In this document: piece by piece, positions 1 to 9,140 of the stretch
Numbering within the stretch: the first letter of the stretch is position 1
Layout: each line of letters opens with the position of its first letter
Source of the DNA: Rhodoferax antarcticus ANT.BR
GTDB lineage: Bacteria > Pseudomonadota > Gammaproteobacteria > Burkholderiales > Burkholderiaceae_C
Length of the DNA: 64,000 nucleotides
Direction: 5' to 3'
NCBI RefSeq assembly: GCF_001938565.1
Contig: NZ_MSYM01000005.1
Span: 158,918-222,917, forward strand
Notes under the pieces: generated by a model
The model's database searches: none
What the model saw: the letters and a program-made list of their open reading frames with translations, nothing else
What the model was told of the DNA's origin: nothing
Translations under genes and position numbers: made by a program

Positions 1-1
1 C

Positions 2-598
2 CGACTTTGGCAGCTACGAGGCGCAGAACTGGATGCGCCCGGCCAGGTCGTGCTGCGTCTGGGGATCGGTGACGACGTCGCCACCCACAGCCTTTGGGAC
101 CATGCGTTTGACTTGGAATTGACCGTGACCGTGGGAAGCACGCTGACCCTGGCGCTCACCACCCGCAACACTGGCACGCAAGCTTTTGAGATCACTCAGG
201 CGCTGCACACCTACTTGTGCACCACAGAGATCACGCAAACCACGGTGCAGGGGCTCGACGCCTGCCACTATCTCGACAAGGTACAAGACTTTGCGCCATA
301 CCAGCAAAGCGGCGCAGTCACCTTCCAAAGCGAAACCGACCGGATCTACACCGACACCACGGCAGACAGCCTGATCGTGGACGCAGCCGGTGGCCGAAAC
401 CTGCGCATCGCCAAACAGGGCAGCGCCAGCACCGTGGTCTGGAACCCCTGGACAGACAAAGAAAAAACCATGGCCGACATGGCCAGCGGCGAATTCCACC
501 AGATGCTTTGCGTGGAAACCTGCAACGCCGGGCCGGATGCGGTGAGCATCCCGGCCGGCGGCGCGCACACGCTGGTGGCGATTATTTCGGTGGAGTAA
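2..598 (+). CDS. D-hexose-6-phosphate mutarotase (YeaD-like), 5' end outside window
   Basis: The reading frame is open from the window edge and encodes the C-terminal 198 residues of an aldose-1-epimerase-like protein; the family is usually about 270-290 residues, so roughly a third is missing on the left. These enzymes interconvert the alpha and beta anomers of hexose 6-phosphates in the cytoplasm. Family-like segments visible are WDHAFDLEL, ITQALHTYL, the TDRIY strand and the VVWNPW motif near the C-terminus. A second, damaged copy with very similar nucleotides lies about 1.3 kb downstream, with a hemerythrin gene between them. The start codon cannot be seen. Assignment to the YeaD family is confident; the sugar specificity is not visible. 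Confidence 0.8.
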   Translation, partial: RLWQLRGAELDAPGQVVLRLGIGDDVATHSLWDHAFDLELTVTVGSTLTLALTTRNTGTQAFEITQALHTYLCTTEITQTTVQGLDACHYLDKVQDFAPYQQSGAVTFQSETDRIYTDTTADSLIVDAAGGRNLRIAKQGSASTVVWNPWTDKEKTMADMASGEFHQMLCVETCNAGPDAVSIPAGGAHTLVAIISVE

Positions 599-734
599 GC
601 GACCCATTGCCGCTGGGGCGATCTGGCGAGGGTGAGCGCCAGTCTTGAACCGTCCGGTGACGGGCTTGGCGCCGCCGCCGCTCTGAGGTAGTATTTACCC
701 TTACAAAACAAGTCCGCTGGAAGGGCAACACCTC

Positions 735-1217
735 ATGACTACAGAAGCAACTCACAAGAGAGTGCCGTTCGTGATCGAATGGCGCGACGGGTTCAAGATC
801 GGCATTGACCAGGTGGATCAGGAGCATCGGCACCTGTTTACCTTGGTGCGCGCGCTCAACCTGGCGTCGGTGGACCACACTGTCGACGAACTGCTGGACT
901 ATGTGGTCACACATTTTTCCAACGAACAGGCGATGATGGAAAAAAGCGGCTACCCGGCGTTTGAGCAACATTTGAAGTTGCATGAAGAATTTGCCGCCCA
1001 GGTTGCCGAGTTTCTGGGCAGTGACCAGGGCTGGACCGAAGACCGGGTGCAGGAGATGCGCAAATTCCTGAACAAATGGCTGATCGGACACATCATGACC
1101 CACGACCTGCGCTTCGGAAAATGGCTCACCAGCCGGCCGGTACCGAGCGCCCCGCTGGTACAGCAGGTGGCGCCCAAGTCAGGCGGTTTTTTTGCCCGAT
1201 TGTTTGGCCGGAAATGA
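735..1217 (+). CDS. bacteriohemerythrin
   Basis: A 160-residue single-domain hemerythrin. The expected diiron ligands are present: the DQEHRHLF segment (His and downstream helix), HFSNEQAMM, HLKLHEEF and HIMTHDLRFGKWL. Bacterial single-domain hemerythrins bind O2 reversibly at a non-haem diiron site and are proposed to store or deliver oxygen, or sense it. The ATG at 735 follows a purine-rich stretch (CTGGAAGGGCAAC). The roughly 25 C-terminal residues (Pro/Gly then FFARLFGRK) extend beyond the four-helix bundle. The gene sits between two copies of a mutarotase gene, which suggests it was captured in a duplication. The role in this organism is not shown by the context. Confidence 0.92.
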   Translation: MTTEATHKRVPFVIEWRDGFKIGIDQVDQEHRHLFTLVRALNLASVDHTVDELLDYVVTHFSNEQAMMEKSGYPAFEQHLKLHEEFAAQVAEFLGSDQGWTEDRVQEMRKFLNKWLIGHIMTHDLRFGKWLTSRPVPSAPLVQQVAPKSGGFFARLFGRK

Positions 1218-1218
1218 T

Positions 1219-1962
1219 CTCTGCGCAGCTGCCTATCCCGTGCTCTGGGTGTCCAAGGCGGCCGTTTATGAAAGCGGCAAAGGCGTGCGCGCTGGCGTGC
1301 CGGTGTGCTGGCCGTGGTTTGGCGCGGTGCCCGGCAAGCCCGCCCACGGCCTTGTGCGCACGCGCCTGTGGCAGCTGCGCGGCGCCGCGCTGGACGCGTC
1401 GGGCCAGGTGGTGCTGCGTCTGGGTATCTGTGACGACGACGTCACCCGCAGCTTCTGGGAGCATGCGTTTGAACTGGAACTGCTGGTGACCGTGGGCCGC
1501 ACGCTGACCCTGGCGCTGACCACCCACAACACCGGTGCAGAGGCTTTCGAGATCACCCAGGCGTTGCCCAGCTACTTTTGTACTGGCGACAGTGCGCAAA
1601 CCACGGTGCAGGGGTTGGACGGCTGCCACTATCTTGATAAGGTGCAAGACTTTGCGCTATGCCAGCAAAGCGGCGCGGTCACCTTCCAAAGCGAAACCGA
1701 CCGGATCTACACCGACACCACGGCAAACAGCCTGATCGTGGACGCAGCCACCGGCCGCACTCTGCGCATCACCAAGCAGGGCAGCGCCAGCACCGTGGTC
1801 TGGAACCCCTGGTCAGACAAGGAAAAAACCATGGCCGACATGGCCTGTAGCGAATACCGCCAGATGCTGTGCGTGGAAACCTGAAACGCCGGGCCGGACC
1901 GGGTGACGCTGGCGCCTGGCGCCAGCCCTACCTTGGTGGCGGAAGTGTCTGTGGTTTCACAA
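1219..1962 (+). pseudogene. second mutarotase copy, truncated and interrupted
   Basis: The frame directly downstream of the hemerythrin stop encodes a mutarotase closely matching the copy at 2-598 (for example ETDRIYTDTTA and the VVWNPW motif in both). It includes an N-terminal part not visible in the first copy (RAGVPVCWPWFG). The homology starts abruptly after the hemerythrin gene without a start codon or the first part of the family fold. A TGA at 1882-1884 replaces the TGC cysteine codon of the first copy (MLCVET then stop). Coding similarity continues after the stop (NAGPDRVTLAPGAS), so the stop is a recent nonsense change. The copy is probably non-functional unless it is read as a short fragment. 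Confidence 0.8.
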
Positions 1963-2042
1963 CCGTCCGGTCAAAAGTCAAACAAAATCAATTGGTTAGA
2001 GATGGACTTGGGTTCGTTTTGTAATTCATCGGTCTGCAAGGC

Positions 2043-2539
2043 GCATGAAACCTGGGTTTTCTCGAAAACCGAGACCGACAAAATCTGTTGACAAGTGTAG
2101 AGCGAGGATTTGAGTTGAAGCTCCTTTTTGACAATGGCGATCAAAACCTAAGTGGCGATGGCGCACCAGATTTGCGTCTTCACTGCGTTCTCGCTGGTGT
2201 CCAAAACTTCTTGATACGCAGATGCTGCTTGATCCACTTGAAGAACAATTCGACCTGCCAGCGGTTCTTGTAAAGCTGCGCAATCACCGGCGCTGACAAT
2301 GCCGTGTTGTTGGTCAAGAAGATCAGCGTCTTGCCCATTGGATCCTTGAAACGAACCCGGCGCAAATGCTCGGGGTCATCTTTGGCCGCCTTGAATCCAT
2401 TGAGCGCCACAGACTGATCACCTGCGCAAAAAGCGTCTTTCCAAGATTCACGGTAAGTTCCCCGAGTTGTCGGGCTAGGGAAATTACCAGTAAAAAGCAT
2501 CATGAAATTCAAATCGACACCAAACTTTTTCGCTCGCAA
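2043..2539 (-). pseudogene. IS4-family transposase remnant
   Basis: The minus strand encodes the C-terminal part of an IS4-type DDE transposase: PEHLRRVRFKDP, FLTNNTALSAP, and YKNRWQVELFFKWIKQHLRI, which carries the Y-x2-R-x3-E-x6-K signature around the catalytic Glu. At about 2183 the frame shifts; the next part continues in another frame as NAVKTQIWCAIAT, then a TAG stop, then VLIAIVKKELQL and QILSVSVFEKTQV. Both lesions inactivate it. The N-terminal half with the first two catalytic Asp residues is missing and no terminal inverted repeats are recognisable, so this is an old fragment left between the mutarotase copies and xerC. Confidence 0.85.
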
Positions 2540-2621
2540 ACCCGCATGCCTATTGGGTTTTCGTCAAAGCGGAACAACCTCTACCGGACAGTAGTGACTT
2601 TGAACCTAAAAACGGCAGCTT

Positions 2622-3641
2622 TTAGGTTGAACCACCCGGCTTCAGGCGCGCGCGTGGGTGCGCTGCATCGTAGGCTTTAGTCAGGTGACCAAAGTCCAGC
2701 CGGGTATAAATTTGGGTGGTGCTGATGTTGGCGTGGCCCAGCAACTCCTGCACACCGCGCAGGTCGCTGCTGGACTGCAGCAGATGGCTGGCAAACGAGT
2801 GGCGCAGCATGTGCGGGTGCACCGGGTGCGCCAGCCCGGCCTGCAAACTGCGCGCGCGCAGGCGCTTCCAGACCGACTGCGCCGCCAAACGGGTGCCGTT
2901 GCGACCAATAAACAAGGCAGGTTGTGGCACGAACGCAGCACCAGCGGTGGCTTGGCCGGGTGACGCGGGTTCTGCCGCTTGTGCCGCTTGTGCCGCTTGT
3001 GCCGTTTGAACCGCTTGATCCAAGCCCTGATCACGCACCGCCAGCCAAGCCTGCACGGCCAGCACCGCCTGGGAGCCCACCGGCACGATACGCCGCTTGT
3101 TGCCCTTGCCCAGCACATGCGCCTCACCAGCCTGCAAATCGACCCAACCGCGCGCGCTGTTGCTGGCCAGCACATCCAACCCGGTCACCTCGGCCAGCCG
3201 CAGGCCGCCGCCATAGAGCAGTTCGACCAGAGCCGCATCACGCGCTTCCAGCCACGGGTCAGTGCTCTCGTTTTTAAAGCTGGCAAGTTGCACGGCCTCG
3301 TCCACCGCCAAGGCTTTGGGCAAGGGTTTACCGGCTTTGGGGGTGCGCACGTCCACCACCGGGTTGCTGGCGACCAGGCCTTCACGCCCGAGCCAGGCAT
3401 AAAACCCGCGCCAGCCCGACAGAATCAGCGCCATGCCACGCGCGCTACGCCCACCCGAATGCATCTGCGCCACCCAGCGGCGGATGTGGCTGGGCTGCAC
3501 CTGCTGCACGTCCACGCCAGCCAGCGTCGCGTTGCGGGCCAACTTTTCCAGATCCAGGGTGTAGAGCGTTACGGTGCGCTCGGCCAGACGTTTCTCAAAC
3601 CGCACATGGTCCAGATAACGCTGCACCAGCGGGTCGGTCAT
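2622..3641 (-). CDS. xerC: site-specific tyrosine recombinase XerC
   Basis: XerC acts with XerD at dif to resolve chromosome dimers. The 339-residue protein has the N-terminal SAM-like core-binding domain (about 1-90) and the catalytic domain. Catalytic residues are visible: Arg in GGGLRLAEVTGLD, Lys in LGKGNKRR, H277-x2-R280 in HPHMLRHSF, His303 in ELLGHAN and the nucleophile Tyr312 in QIYTRLDF. It is about 35 residues longer than typical XerC because of an Ala/Gln-rich insertion (repeated QAA units, then a Pro/Gly/Ala stretch, about residues 210-240) inside the catalytic domain, encoded by near-identical 9-nt repeats. It is the third gene of dapF-DUF484-xerC, 21 bp after the DUF484 stop, an order shared with enterobacteria. 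Confidence 0.95.
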   Translation of the reverse strand: MTDPLVQRYLDHVRFEKRLAERTVTLYTLDLEKLARNATLAGVDVQQVQPSHIRRWVAQMHSGGRSARGMALILSGWRGFYAWLGREGLVASNPVVDVRTPKAGKPLPKALAVDEAVQLASFKNESTDPWLEARDAALVELLYGGGLRLAEVTGLDVLASNSARGWVDLQAGEAHVLGKGNKRRIVPVGSQAVLAVQAWLAVRDQGLDQAVQTAQAAQAAQAAEPASPGQATAGAAFVPQPALFIGRNGTRLAAQSVWKRLRARSLQAGLAHPVHPHMLRHSFASHLLQSSSDLRGVQELLGHANISTTQIYTRLDFGHLTKAYDAAHPRARLKPGGST

Positions 3642-3662
3642 GGTCGGTCAGGCATGAGGGCT

Positions 3663-4382
3663 TCAGCGCAGCCGTGTCAGCGCGGCGCTGGCCAGTTCGG
3701 CAATGCGAGCCAGAAAATCGGTGCCCATGGTGCTGTTAAAGCGCTGCGCGTCGGGCGAGGCCAGCACCAGCAGGCCAAACGCCGGGGCCAGACCACCACG
3801 TGTGCCGCCGGCCACGGGCAAGCCGCGCAGCGGCAGAATCGCCAGCGACACCGCGGCTTGCGGTTCGGGCAGCCAGTTGATGGCCTCCAGCCCGGTGTTG
3901 ACGCCGCAGAAAGGTTCGGTCAGCGAGGTGGCAAACGACTTGGCATCCTCACTGACTCCCAAGGCGAAATTGCAGGACTGAAACTGCGGCGTTACGCCCC
4001 ACACCTTGATGCCGACTTGCGGCACCGAAAATTGGTTGGCCAGTTCATCGGCAATCAACTGCGGCAAGACTTGCGAGTCAGCGTTCAAAAACAGCGTCTG
4101 CGCCCACTGCAATAGCTTGTCAGACAGCACCATGTTTTCATTGACGTTGCGGATCATGTCCATGATGCGCTGCTCCAGCATGCGGATTTTTTCGCGCAGC
4201 AGCGTGGCCTGGCGCTCTTGCAGGCTCACCGCGCGCTGGCTGTGCGGGCTGGACAGTTGCACCGCGGCCAGCAGTTCGGCGTGGCGCTCAAAAAAATCAG
4301 GGGTGTTGGCCAGATAGTTGGCAATGTCGTCTTCGGTGATCGGGCTGCCCATCGCGTTGGGAAACTGGTTGGAAATCGTCAT
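3663..4382 (-). CDS. DUF484 family protein
   Basis: A 239-residue DUF484 protein of unknown biochemical role; the family has a GAF-like fold and is typically encoded between dapF and xerC, as here. Visible features are an N-terminal helical segment (ITEDDIANYLANTPDFFERH), a coiled-coil-like stretch (SLQERQATLLREKIRMLEQR) and a C-terminal GAF-like half containing LAILPLRG and FGLLVLASPDAQRF. The ATG at 4382 is chosen because AAGG lies about six bases upstream; a TTG at 4394 overlapping the dapF stop is less likely. Co-transcription with dapF and xerC is inferred from spacing. Confidence 0.88.
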   Translation of the reverse strand: MTISNQFPNAMGSPITEDDIANYLANTPDFFERHAELLAAVQLSSPHSQRAVSLQERQATLLREKIRMLEQRIMDMIRNVNENMVLSDKLLQWAQTLFLNADSQVLPQLIADELANQFSVPQVGIKVWGVTPQFQSCNFALGVSEDAKSFATSLTEPFCGVNTGLEAINWLPEPQAAVSLAILPLRGLPVAGGTRGGLAPAFGLLVLASPDAQRFNSTMGTDFLARIAELASAALTRLR

Positions 4383-4390
4383 GTTTGCCT

Positions 4391-5260
4391 TCAATTGAGA
4401 AGTTCTATGTCACCGTCAAAAACCACCGTGGCCGGGCCGGTCAACAGCACCGGGGTGCGTTCGCCCTGCCAGCCAATCGTCAGGGTGCCTCCGTGCGTTT
4501 GCACGTCCACAGTGGCGTCAAGCAGGCCCGTTCGGATACCGGCCACCACCGCTGCGCAGGCCCCGGTGCCGCAAGCCAGCGTTTCACCCGCGCCGCGCTC
4601 GTAAACGCGCAGGCGAATATGACTGCGATCCACCACCTGCATAAAACCAACGTTCACACCACTTGGAAACGCACTCAGGCTCTGGATCAGTGGGCCGTAG
4701 CTGAGCACCGGCGCAGTATCGACATCGTCCACCAACGTGACCGCGTGCGGATTGCCCATCGACACCAGTGCTACTTTAACAATAGCTTCTTGCGCTTGTA
4801 TATCAAGGGCTAGAGGCCAATAAAGCCATGAACCTATTAATTCGCAGTGCTGCCCTTTGTTGTTAAACGGCAGGCGGCTCAGATCGAAGTCTGGCGCTTG
4901 CATGTCCACCGTGACGCGGCCATCGGGCTGCATCTGGAGCTGCAGCACACGGTTCATGGTTTGCACGGTGACCTGATCTTTGGTCGTCAGCCCCTGGCGG
5001 CGCACAAAGGCCAGGAAACAGCGCGCGCCGTTGCCACAGTGCTCCACCTCACCGCCGTCAGCGTTGTGAATAAGGTAAGAAAAGTCGACGCCCGGGGTGC
5101 TGCTGGCGCGCACCGTCAAAATCTGATCGGCGCCCACGCCAAAGTGCCGATCCGCCAGAAAACGGTACTGCGCCGCGCTCAGGCCGTAGTGGGTTTGGGT
5201 CTCGTCAAGCACCACAAAGTCGTTGCCGGCGCCTTGCATTTTGGTAAAGGGGATTCGCAT
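4391..5260 (-). CDS. dapF: diaminopimelate epimerase
   Basis: DapF converts LL- to meso-diaminopimelate for lysine and peptidoglycan synthesis. The 289-residue protein starts [15 protein letters not shown] and carries both catalytic cysteine motifs, HCGNGARCF (first Cys) and [10 protein letters not shown] (second Cys), with the conserved GNPHAV and RVYERGAGE segments. Between the two halves, just before SMGNPHAV, the protein is about ten residues longer than E. coli DapF; the extra stretch ([17 protein letters not shown]) is encoded by a copy of the dispersed repeat at 4769-4830. Start at 5260 matches the family N-terminus; the frame extends upstream without homology. First gene of the dapF-DUF484-xerC operon, divergent from the Nudix gene. 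Confidence 0.95.
   Translation of the reverse strand: MRIPFTKMQGAGNDFVVLDETQTHYGLSAAQYRFLADRHFGVGADQILTVRASSTPGVDFSYLIHNADGGEVEHCGNGARCFLAFVRRQGLTTKDQVTVQTMNRVLQLQMQPDGRVTVDMQAPDFDLSRLPFNNKGQHCELIGSWLYWPLALDIQAQEAIVKVALVSMGNPHAVTLVDDVDTAPVLSYGPLIQSLSAFPSGVNVGFMQVVDRSHIRLRVYERGAGETLACGTGACAAVVAGIRTGLLDATVDVQTHGGTLTIGWQGERTPVLLTGPATVVFDGDIELLN
4769..4830 (+). repeat. dispersed repeat copy 1, inside dapF
   Basis: This copy reads GCTACTTTAACAATAGC, then TTGCGCTTGTA, then AAGGGCTAGAGGCC. It belongs to the family described at 33307 and 38968, in plus orientation, and lies in frame within dapF, which reads it antisense. Confidence 0.8.
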
Positions 5261-5379
5261 GGCGCCATTATCTCTATTGAATCGGTTGACCTCACGCCTG
5301 GATGAAGGCACCGCATTGAGCAGCGACTTTTCCGTAGAGCTGCTATCTGTGCCGCACACCGTGTCGGTATCATTTACCC

Positions 5380-7050
5380 ATGCCACGCACCACCCAACTC
5401 CTGCACCCCAACCGTTCACCCGCCCCTGCCCGCGTGGCCGCCACGGTGCTGCTGCTGCGCGACGGCCCGCTAGGGCTGGAGGTGCTGATGACGCGGCGCT
5501 CCGCCCGCGCCAGCTTTGCCCCGGGCGCCTATGTGTTTCCGGGCGGTGGTGTGGATGCGGCCGACACACAAAACCACACGCTGGCCACGCGTCGTATCGG
5601 CCAGCAGGCGCAGCACCTCACCGAAGCCATTGCCGCCATTCGTGAGAGCCTTGAAGAACTCGGCGTGCTGCTGGCGCGCCACGCCGACGGCAGTTGGGCG
5701 ACCCAGGCCGACATTGAGGCGCTGGACCGCCAGGGCGATTTCTTCGCGCAATGCGCCGCGCGCAGCCTGACGCTGGCGGCTGACGAGGTGTTTGTGCTGG
5801 CCCGCTGGATCGCCGACCGCGACTTGGCCCGTCGCTTTGAGGTGCCCTTTTTGGTGGCGCGCATGCCTGACGGCCAGCACCCGGTGGCCGATGAATCGGA
5901 GCAGTTCGAGCCGGTCTGGGTGCGCCCGGCTGACGCGCTGGCACGCCACCACGCGGGCCTTTTTTTCATGATTTACCCGACCATTCGCACGCTGGAGCGC
6001 TTGGACGCCTTTGCAGACGTGTCAGCACTGCTGGACGCCTGCGCCGTCAGCGAAGAGCCGCTGTGGACCAGTTGCCCACGCGCTGGCCTGCTGAGTGGGC
6101 GCGAAGCCCGCTATATGGAACACGAACTGCCGTTTGGCGAGCTCGCCCTGGTCTGCCCGGATGGCCAGATCGTGCACCCGCTGGACTGGCAAACCGAGCG
6201 CGTCGTGCCGCTGTTAAAAAACCTGCAGCGCCTGACCGCCCCCAACCCTGGCGCCATGACCGGCCCTGGCACCAACAGCTACCTGGTAGGCGACCCCGAT
6301 ACCGGCTACATCGTGATCGACCCTGGCCCGGCGGATGCCCAGCACCTGGAAAAGCTCTGGCGCGCCGCTGGCGGTGACATCCGCATGATCGTCTGCACCC
6401 ACTCGCACCCGGACCACGCGCCGGGCGCCCGGCCACTGCAGGCCATGTGCGCGCCCACACCACCGATTCTGGGCCTGCCCAGCGCCCCGACAGCGCGCGC
6501 CGCCAGCACTTTTACGCCGGACAGAGCGCTCTTAAATCATGAGCTACTCACGCTTATTCCAAAAGGGCTAGAGGGAGATTTGGCATATAACTCTGGCCAT
6601 ACGCTGGAAGTGATCTATACCCCCGGGCACGCGGCCAACCACGTGTGTCTGGTGCTGTTGCAAGACGGCCTGCTGTTTTCCGGCGACCACATCTTGAACG
6701 GCAGCACCACCGTGGTGGACCCGCCTGACGGCGACATGAATGACTACCTGACGTCGCTGGACCTGCTGCGAACCACCTGCGTGCAGCTGGGTGTGGGCTT
6801 CATCTTGCCCGCACACGGTTACGCCATGGGCGGCCCCGGCGACGAAGCACTGGCGGCGATCGACCGGCTGAAGGCGCACCGTTTGCAGCGTGAGGCCAAA
6901 GTGATGGCCGCCATGCAGGCGCTGCCCGACGGCACGCCAGACGACTGGCTGGCAAGCGCCTACGCCGACGTGCCCGAGCGCATGTGGCCGGTGGCCAAAC
7001 GCTCGCTGTTGGCGCATCTGGCGCGGATTGCCTCGAACGTTGGCTACTGA
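5380..7050 (+). CDS. fused Nudix hydrolase and metallo-beta-lactamase-fold hydrolase
   Basis: A 556-residue two-domain protein. Residues about 15-200 form a Nudix domain of the NUDT19-like type with a separated Nudix box (FPGGGVD ... REsLEELGV). Residues about 255-480 form a metallo-beta-lactamase domain with zinc ligands in [20 protein letters not shown] and PAHG. The last 60 residues resemble the winged-helix tail seen in LACTB2-like proteins. The substrates are unknown; CoA derivatives for the Nudix half and thioesters or RNA for the second half are family-based guesses. A dispersed repeat at 6528-6590 is read as part of the second domain ([20 protein letters not shown]). It is divergent from dapF, with about 120 bp between. 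Confidence 0.85.
   Translation: MPRTTQLLHPNRSPAPARVAATVLLLRDGPLGLEVLMTRRSARASFAPGAYVFPGGGVDAADTQNHTLATRRIGQQAQHLTEAIAAIRESLEELGVLLARHADGSWATQADIEALDRQGDFFAQCAARSLTLAADEVFVLARWIADRDLARRFEVPFLVARMPDGQHPVADESEQFEPVWVRPADALARHHAGLFFMIYPTIRTLERLDAFADVSALLDACAVSEEPLWTSCPRAGLLSGREARYMEHELPFGELALVCPDGQIVHPLDWQTERVVPLLKNLQRLTAPNPGAMTGPGTNSYLVGDPDTGYIVIDPGPADAQHLEKLWRAAGGDIRMIVCTHSHPDHAPGARPLQAMCAPTPPILGLPSAPTARAASTFTPDRALLNHELLTLIPKGLEGDLAYNSGHTLEVIYTPGHAANHVCLVLLQDGLLFSGDHILNGSTTVVDPPDGDMNDYLTSLDLLRTTCVQLGVGFILPAHGYAMGGPGDEALAAIDRLKAHRLQREAKVMAAMQALPDGTPDDWLASAYADVPERMWPVAKRSLLAHLARIASNVGY
6528..6590 (+). repeat. dispersed repeat copy 2, inside the Nudix/MBL gene
   Basis: It contains GAGCTACTCACGCTT, then AAAAGGGCTAGAGGG and a terminal GGCATATAA, matching the family consensus in plus orientation. 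It is read in frame by the surrounding gene. Confidence 0.75.
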
Positions 7051-7116
7051 GCCTTACGCCATGCTGCCGGGGGCTTGGCGCCAGCTCAGCCGTGTCGCCC
7101 TTTTTGGGAATCGTTG

Positions 7117-9099
7117 ATGCTACATTGGCCTATGAGTCTCCCACCGCTTGATGAGGGTCAGCAGAACAGTGCCCTGCGCCGCCAGGCCGAGCAGCGTCTG
7201 CAAAACCAGTTCCCCGATGACCCTGCGTTTGTTTCCCCGCAGGCGGTGCAGCGCCAGTTGCACGAGTTACAGGTGCACCAGATCGAGCTTGAATTGCAAA
7301 ACGAAGCGCTGCGCGAAGCGCGCGTGCAGGTGGAAGAAGCCGCCGAGCGCTATGCCGATTTCTATGACTTTGCGCCGGTGGGCTATGTCACGCTGGACCG
7401 CAGTGGCAACATCTGCCAATGCAATCTGGCGCTGGCCAGCCTGCTGGGCCGCAATCGCGCTCGATTGGTCGGCGCGCGCTTTGGCTTCTCTGTCGCCATG
7501 GCTGAGCGCAAGCTATTTGCAGAATTCCTCTGGCAGGTGTTTGACCAAGGGTCTGAACACAGCTGCGAGTTGACATTGATCCGTTCAGATGACGCCAAGC
7601 CTGGAATACGGGTGGTGGTTAATGCCATGCGGTCCAACGACGCCCTGCAGTGCCGCGCGGTGCTGACCAACATTTCCGAACGCAAAAAACTCGAATCCGG
7701 TTTGCAGGCCAGCCATGATCTGCTGGAGAAGCTGTCGCGCAATGTGCCAGGGGTGGTTTACCAGTACCGCCGCTGGCCCGATGGACGTCGCTGCTTCCCC
7801 TATGCCAGCGCTGGCATGGCAGACATCTATGAAGTCACGCCCGAGCAGGTGCGCGAGGATGCCAGCCCGGCGACCGCCAGACTGCACCCGGATGACCGCG
7901 ATGTGGTGCAAGCCGCGCTCATCGAATCGGCCCGCACCCTGCAGACCTGGACGCAGGAGTTCCGTGTCAATTTGCCTCGGCAGGGTTTGCGTTGGCTGTC
8001 GGGTCTGGCCCGACCGGAGCGATTGGCGGACGGTAGCACCCTGTGGCACGGCTTCATCACCGACATCACCGAGCGCATGCGTGCCGAGGCCGACATGCAG
8101 CAGGTGATGCAGGCTGCGGGTGACGTGGTCTGGATCAGCGACCTGACAGAGCGCCATATTTTTGCCAACCGGGCGGCCTGCAGCCTTTTGGGCTACACCA
8201 TCGACGAATACCTGACCATGCGCATTGCCGACCTGCTGGCCGAGCCGGAACTGGCTGGGCTCCCCGCTCACATGGAGCGGCTGAAAACCGAGCCGTTTGT
8301 GCGCCGCGAATGGTCACTCAAAGGCAAGAACGGCAGCACCATCGTGACCGAGTTGGTCACCCAGCGCCTGGGAGAAGATCGCTATCTGGCCATCGGCCAC
8401 GATGTCAGCGACCGCAAACGGTTGGAAGCGCAAAAGGATGCCCTGCAAGCGACTTTGCGCAGTGCGCTGGTGCGCGAGGTGCATCACCGCATCAAGAATA
8501 ACCTGCAGGGCGTGGCTGGCATCCTGAGCGAATTTGGCCGCACGCATCCGCAAACGCAGGAGGCCATAGAACAGTTGGTGGCTCAAGTGCAAAGTGTGGC
8601 CGTGATTCACGGCCTGCAGGGCCAGACCGAGCGCAACCAAGTGAAGTTGTGCGAGCTGACGTCAGCAGTGGCGCGCGGCGTGGGTACGCTGTGGAAAAGG
8701 CAGATTGACGTTGCTGTGCCCACACCTTGGTCGGAGCGTGTGATTGGGCCAGCGGACGCCGTACCCGTGGCACTGGTGCTCAATGAACTGTTGCAAAACG
8801 CCGTCAAGCACAGCCACCCGGCCACCGGCGTCGTGCAGATTGCAATTCAAAAGGTCGATGACACCTGCGCGGTGCTCTGGAGTATCGTCAATGCAGGTGA
8901 CTGGCCGGGCAAGGGCTCAACCCCAACAAAACCCTTGGGCAATGGCCTGCAATTGGTGCACACCTTGCTGCCCCGCGAGGGCGCACAACTGACGCACCAC
9001 ACAGAAGGCGGGTATGTGCACACGGTGCTGGTGCTGGGGCCACCCGTGCTGAGTTTTATGGATGATTTTGGCTTTAAGCCCTTTCATCTATTGAGTTAA
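7117..9099 (+). CDS. PAS-domain sensor histidine kinase, HisKA_2 type
   Basis: About 660 residues without transmembrane segments, so probably a soluble sensor. An N-terminal coiled coil (LHELQVHQIELELQNEAL) precedes three PAS domains, approximately residues 70-190, 200-320 and 325-440; the second resembles a PAS_3 fold (RLHPDDRDVVQAAL). The kinase core is the HisKA_2 type with phospho-acceptor His456 in REVHHRIKNNLQG, followed by an HATPase with the N-box NELLQNAVKHS. Such kinases often pair with ANTAR regulators, and one lies 41 bp downstream. Start: ATG at 7117 follows GGGAA; ATG 7132 is the alternative. A partial dispersed repeat sits just after the stop. The sensed signal is unknown. Confidence 0.85.
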   Translation: MLHWPMSLPPLDEGQQNSALRRQAEQRLQNQFPDDPAFVSPQAVQRQLHELQVHQIELELQNEALREARVQVEEAAERYADFYDFAPVGYVTLDRSGNICQCNLALASLLGRNRARLVGARFGFSVAMAERKLFAEFLWQVFDQGSEHSCELTLIRSDDAKPGIRVVVNAMRSNDALQCRAVLTNISERKKLESGLQASHDLLEKLSRNVPGVVYQYRRWPDGRRCFPYASAGMADIYEVTPEQVREDASPATARLHPDDRDVVQAALIESARTLQTWTQEFRVNLPRQGLRWLSGLARPERLADGSTLWHGFITDITERMRAEADMQQVMQAAGDVVWISDLTERHIFANRAACSLLGYTIDEYLTMRIADLLAEPELAGLPAHMERLKTEPFVRREWSLKGKNGSTIVTELVTQRLGEDRYLAIGHDVSDRKRLEAQKDALQATLRSALVREVHHRIKNNLQGVAGILSEFGRTHPQTQEAIEQLVAQVQSVAVIHGLQGQTERNQVKLCELTSAVARGVGTLWKRQIDVAVPTPWSERVIGPADAVPVALVLNELLQNAVKHSHPATGVVQIAIQKVDDTCAVLWSIVNAGDWPGKGSTPTKPLGNGLQLVHTLLPREGAQLTHHTEGGYVHTVLVLGPPVLSFMDDFGFKPFHLLS

Positions 9100-9128
9100 A
9101 TACTATTTTTTTAATAGCAGTACAGGAA
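9097..9128 (+). repeat. partial dispersed repeat copy
   Basis: The stretch TACTATTTTTTTAATAGCAG resembles only the left end of the dispersed repeat. It forms a short A/T stem between the kinase and the response regulator. Weak match. Confidence 0.4.
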
Positions 9129-9140
9129 TTTTGAACGCCC

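Noticed and set aside
2950..3010. Short tandem repeats that could be taken for a CRISPR-like array
   Set aside because: These are 9-nt units encoding QAA in xerC, with no spacers.
2979..4115. Long plus-strand open frame opposite xerC and DUF484
   Set aside because: It is antisense to two clear genes, has no recognisable domain, and is explained by high GC content in the third codon position.
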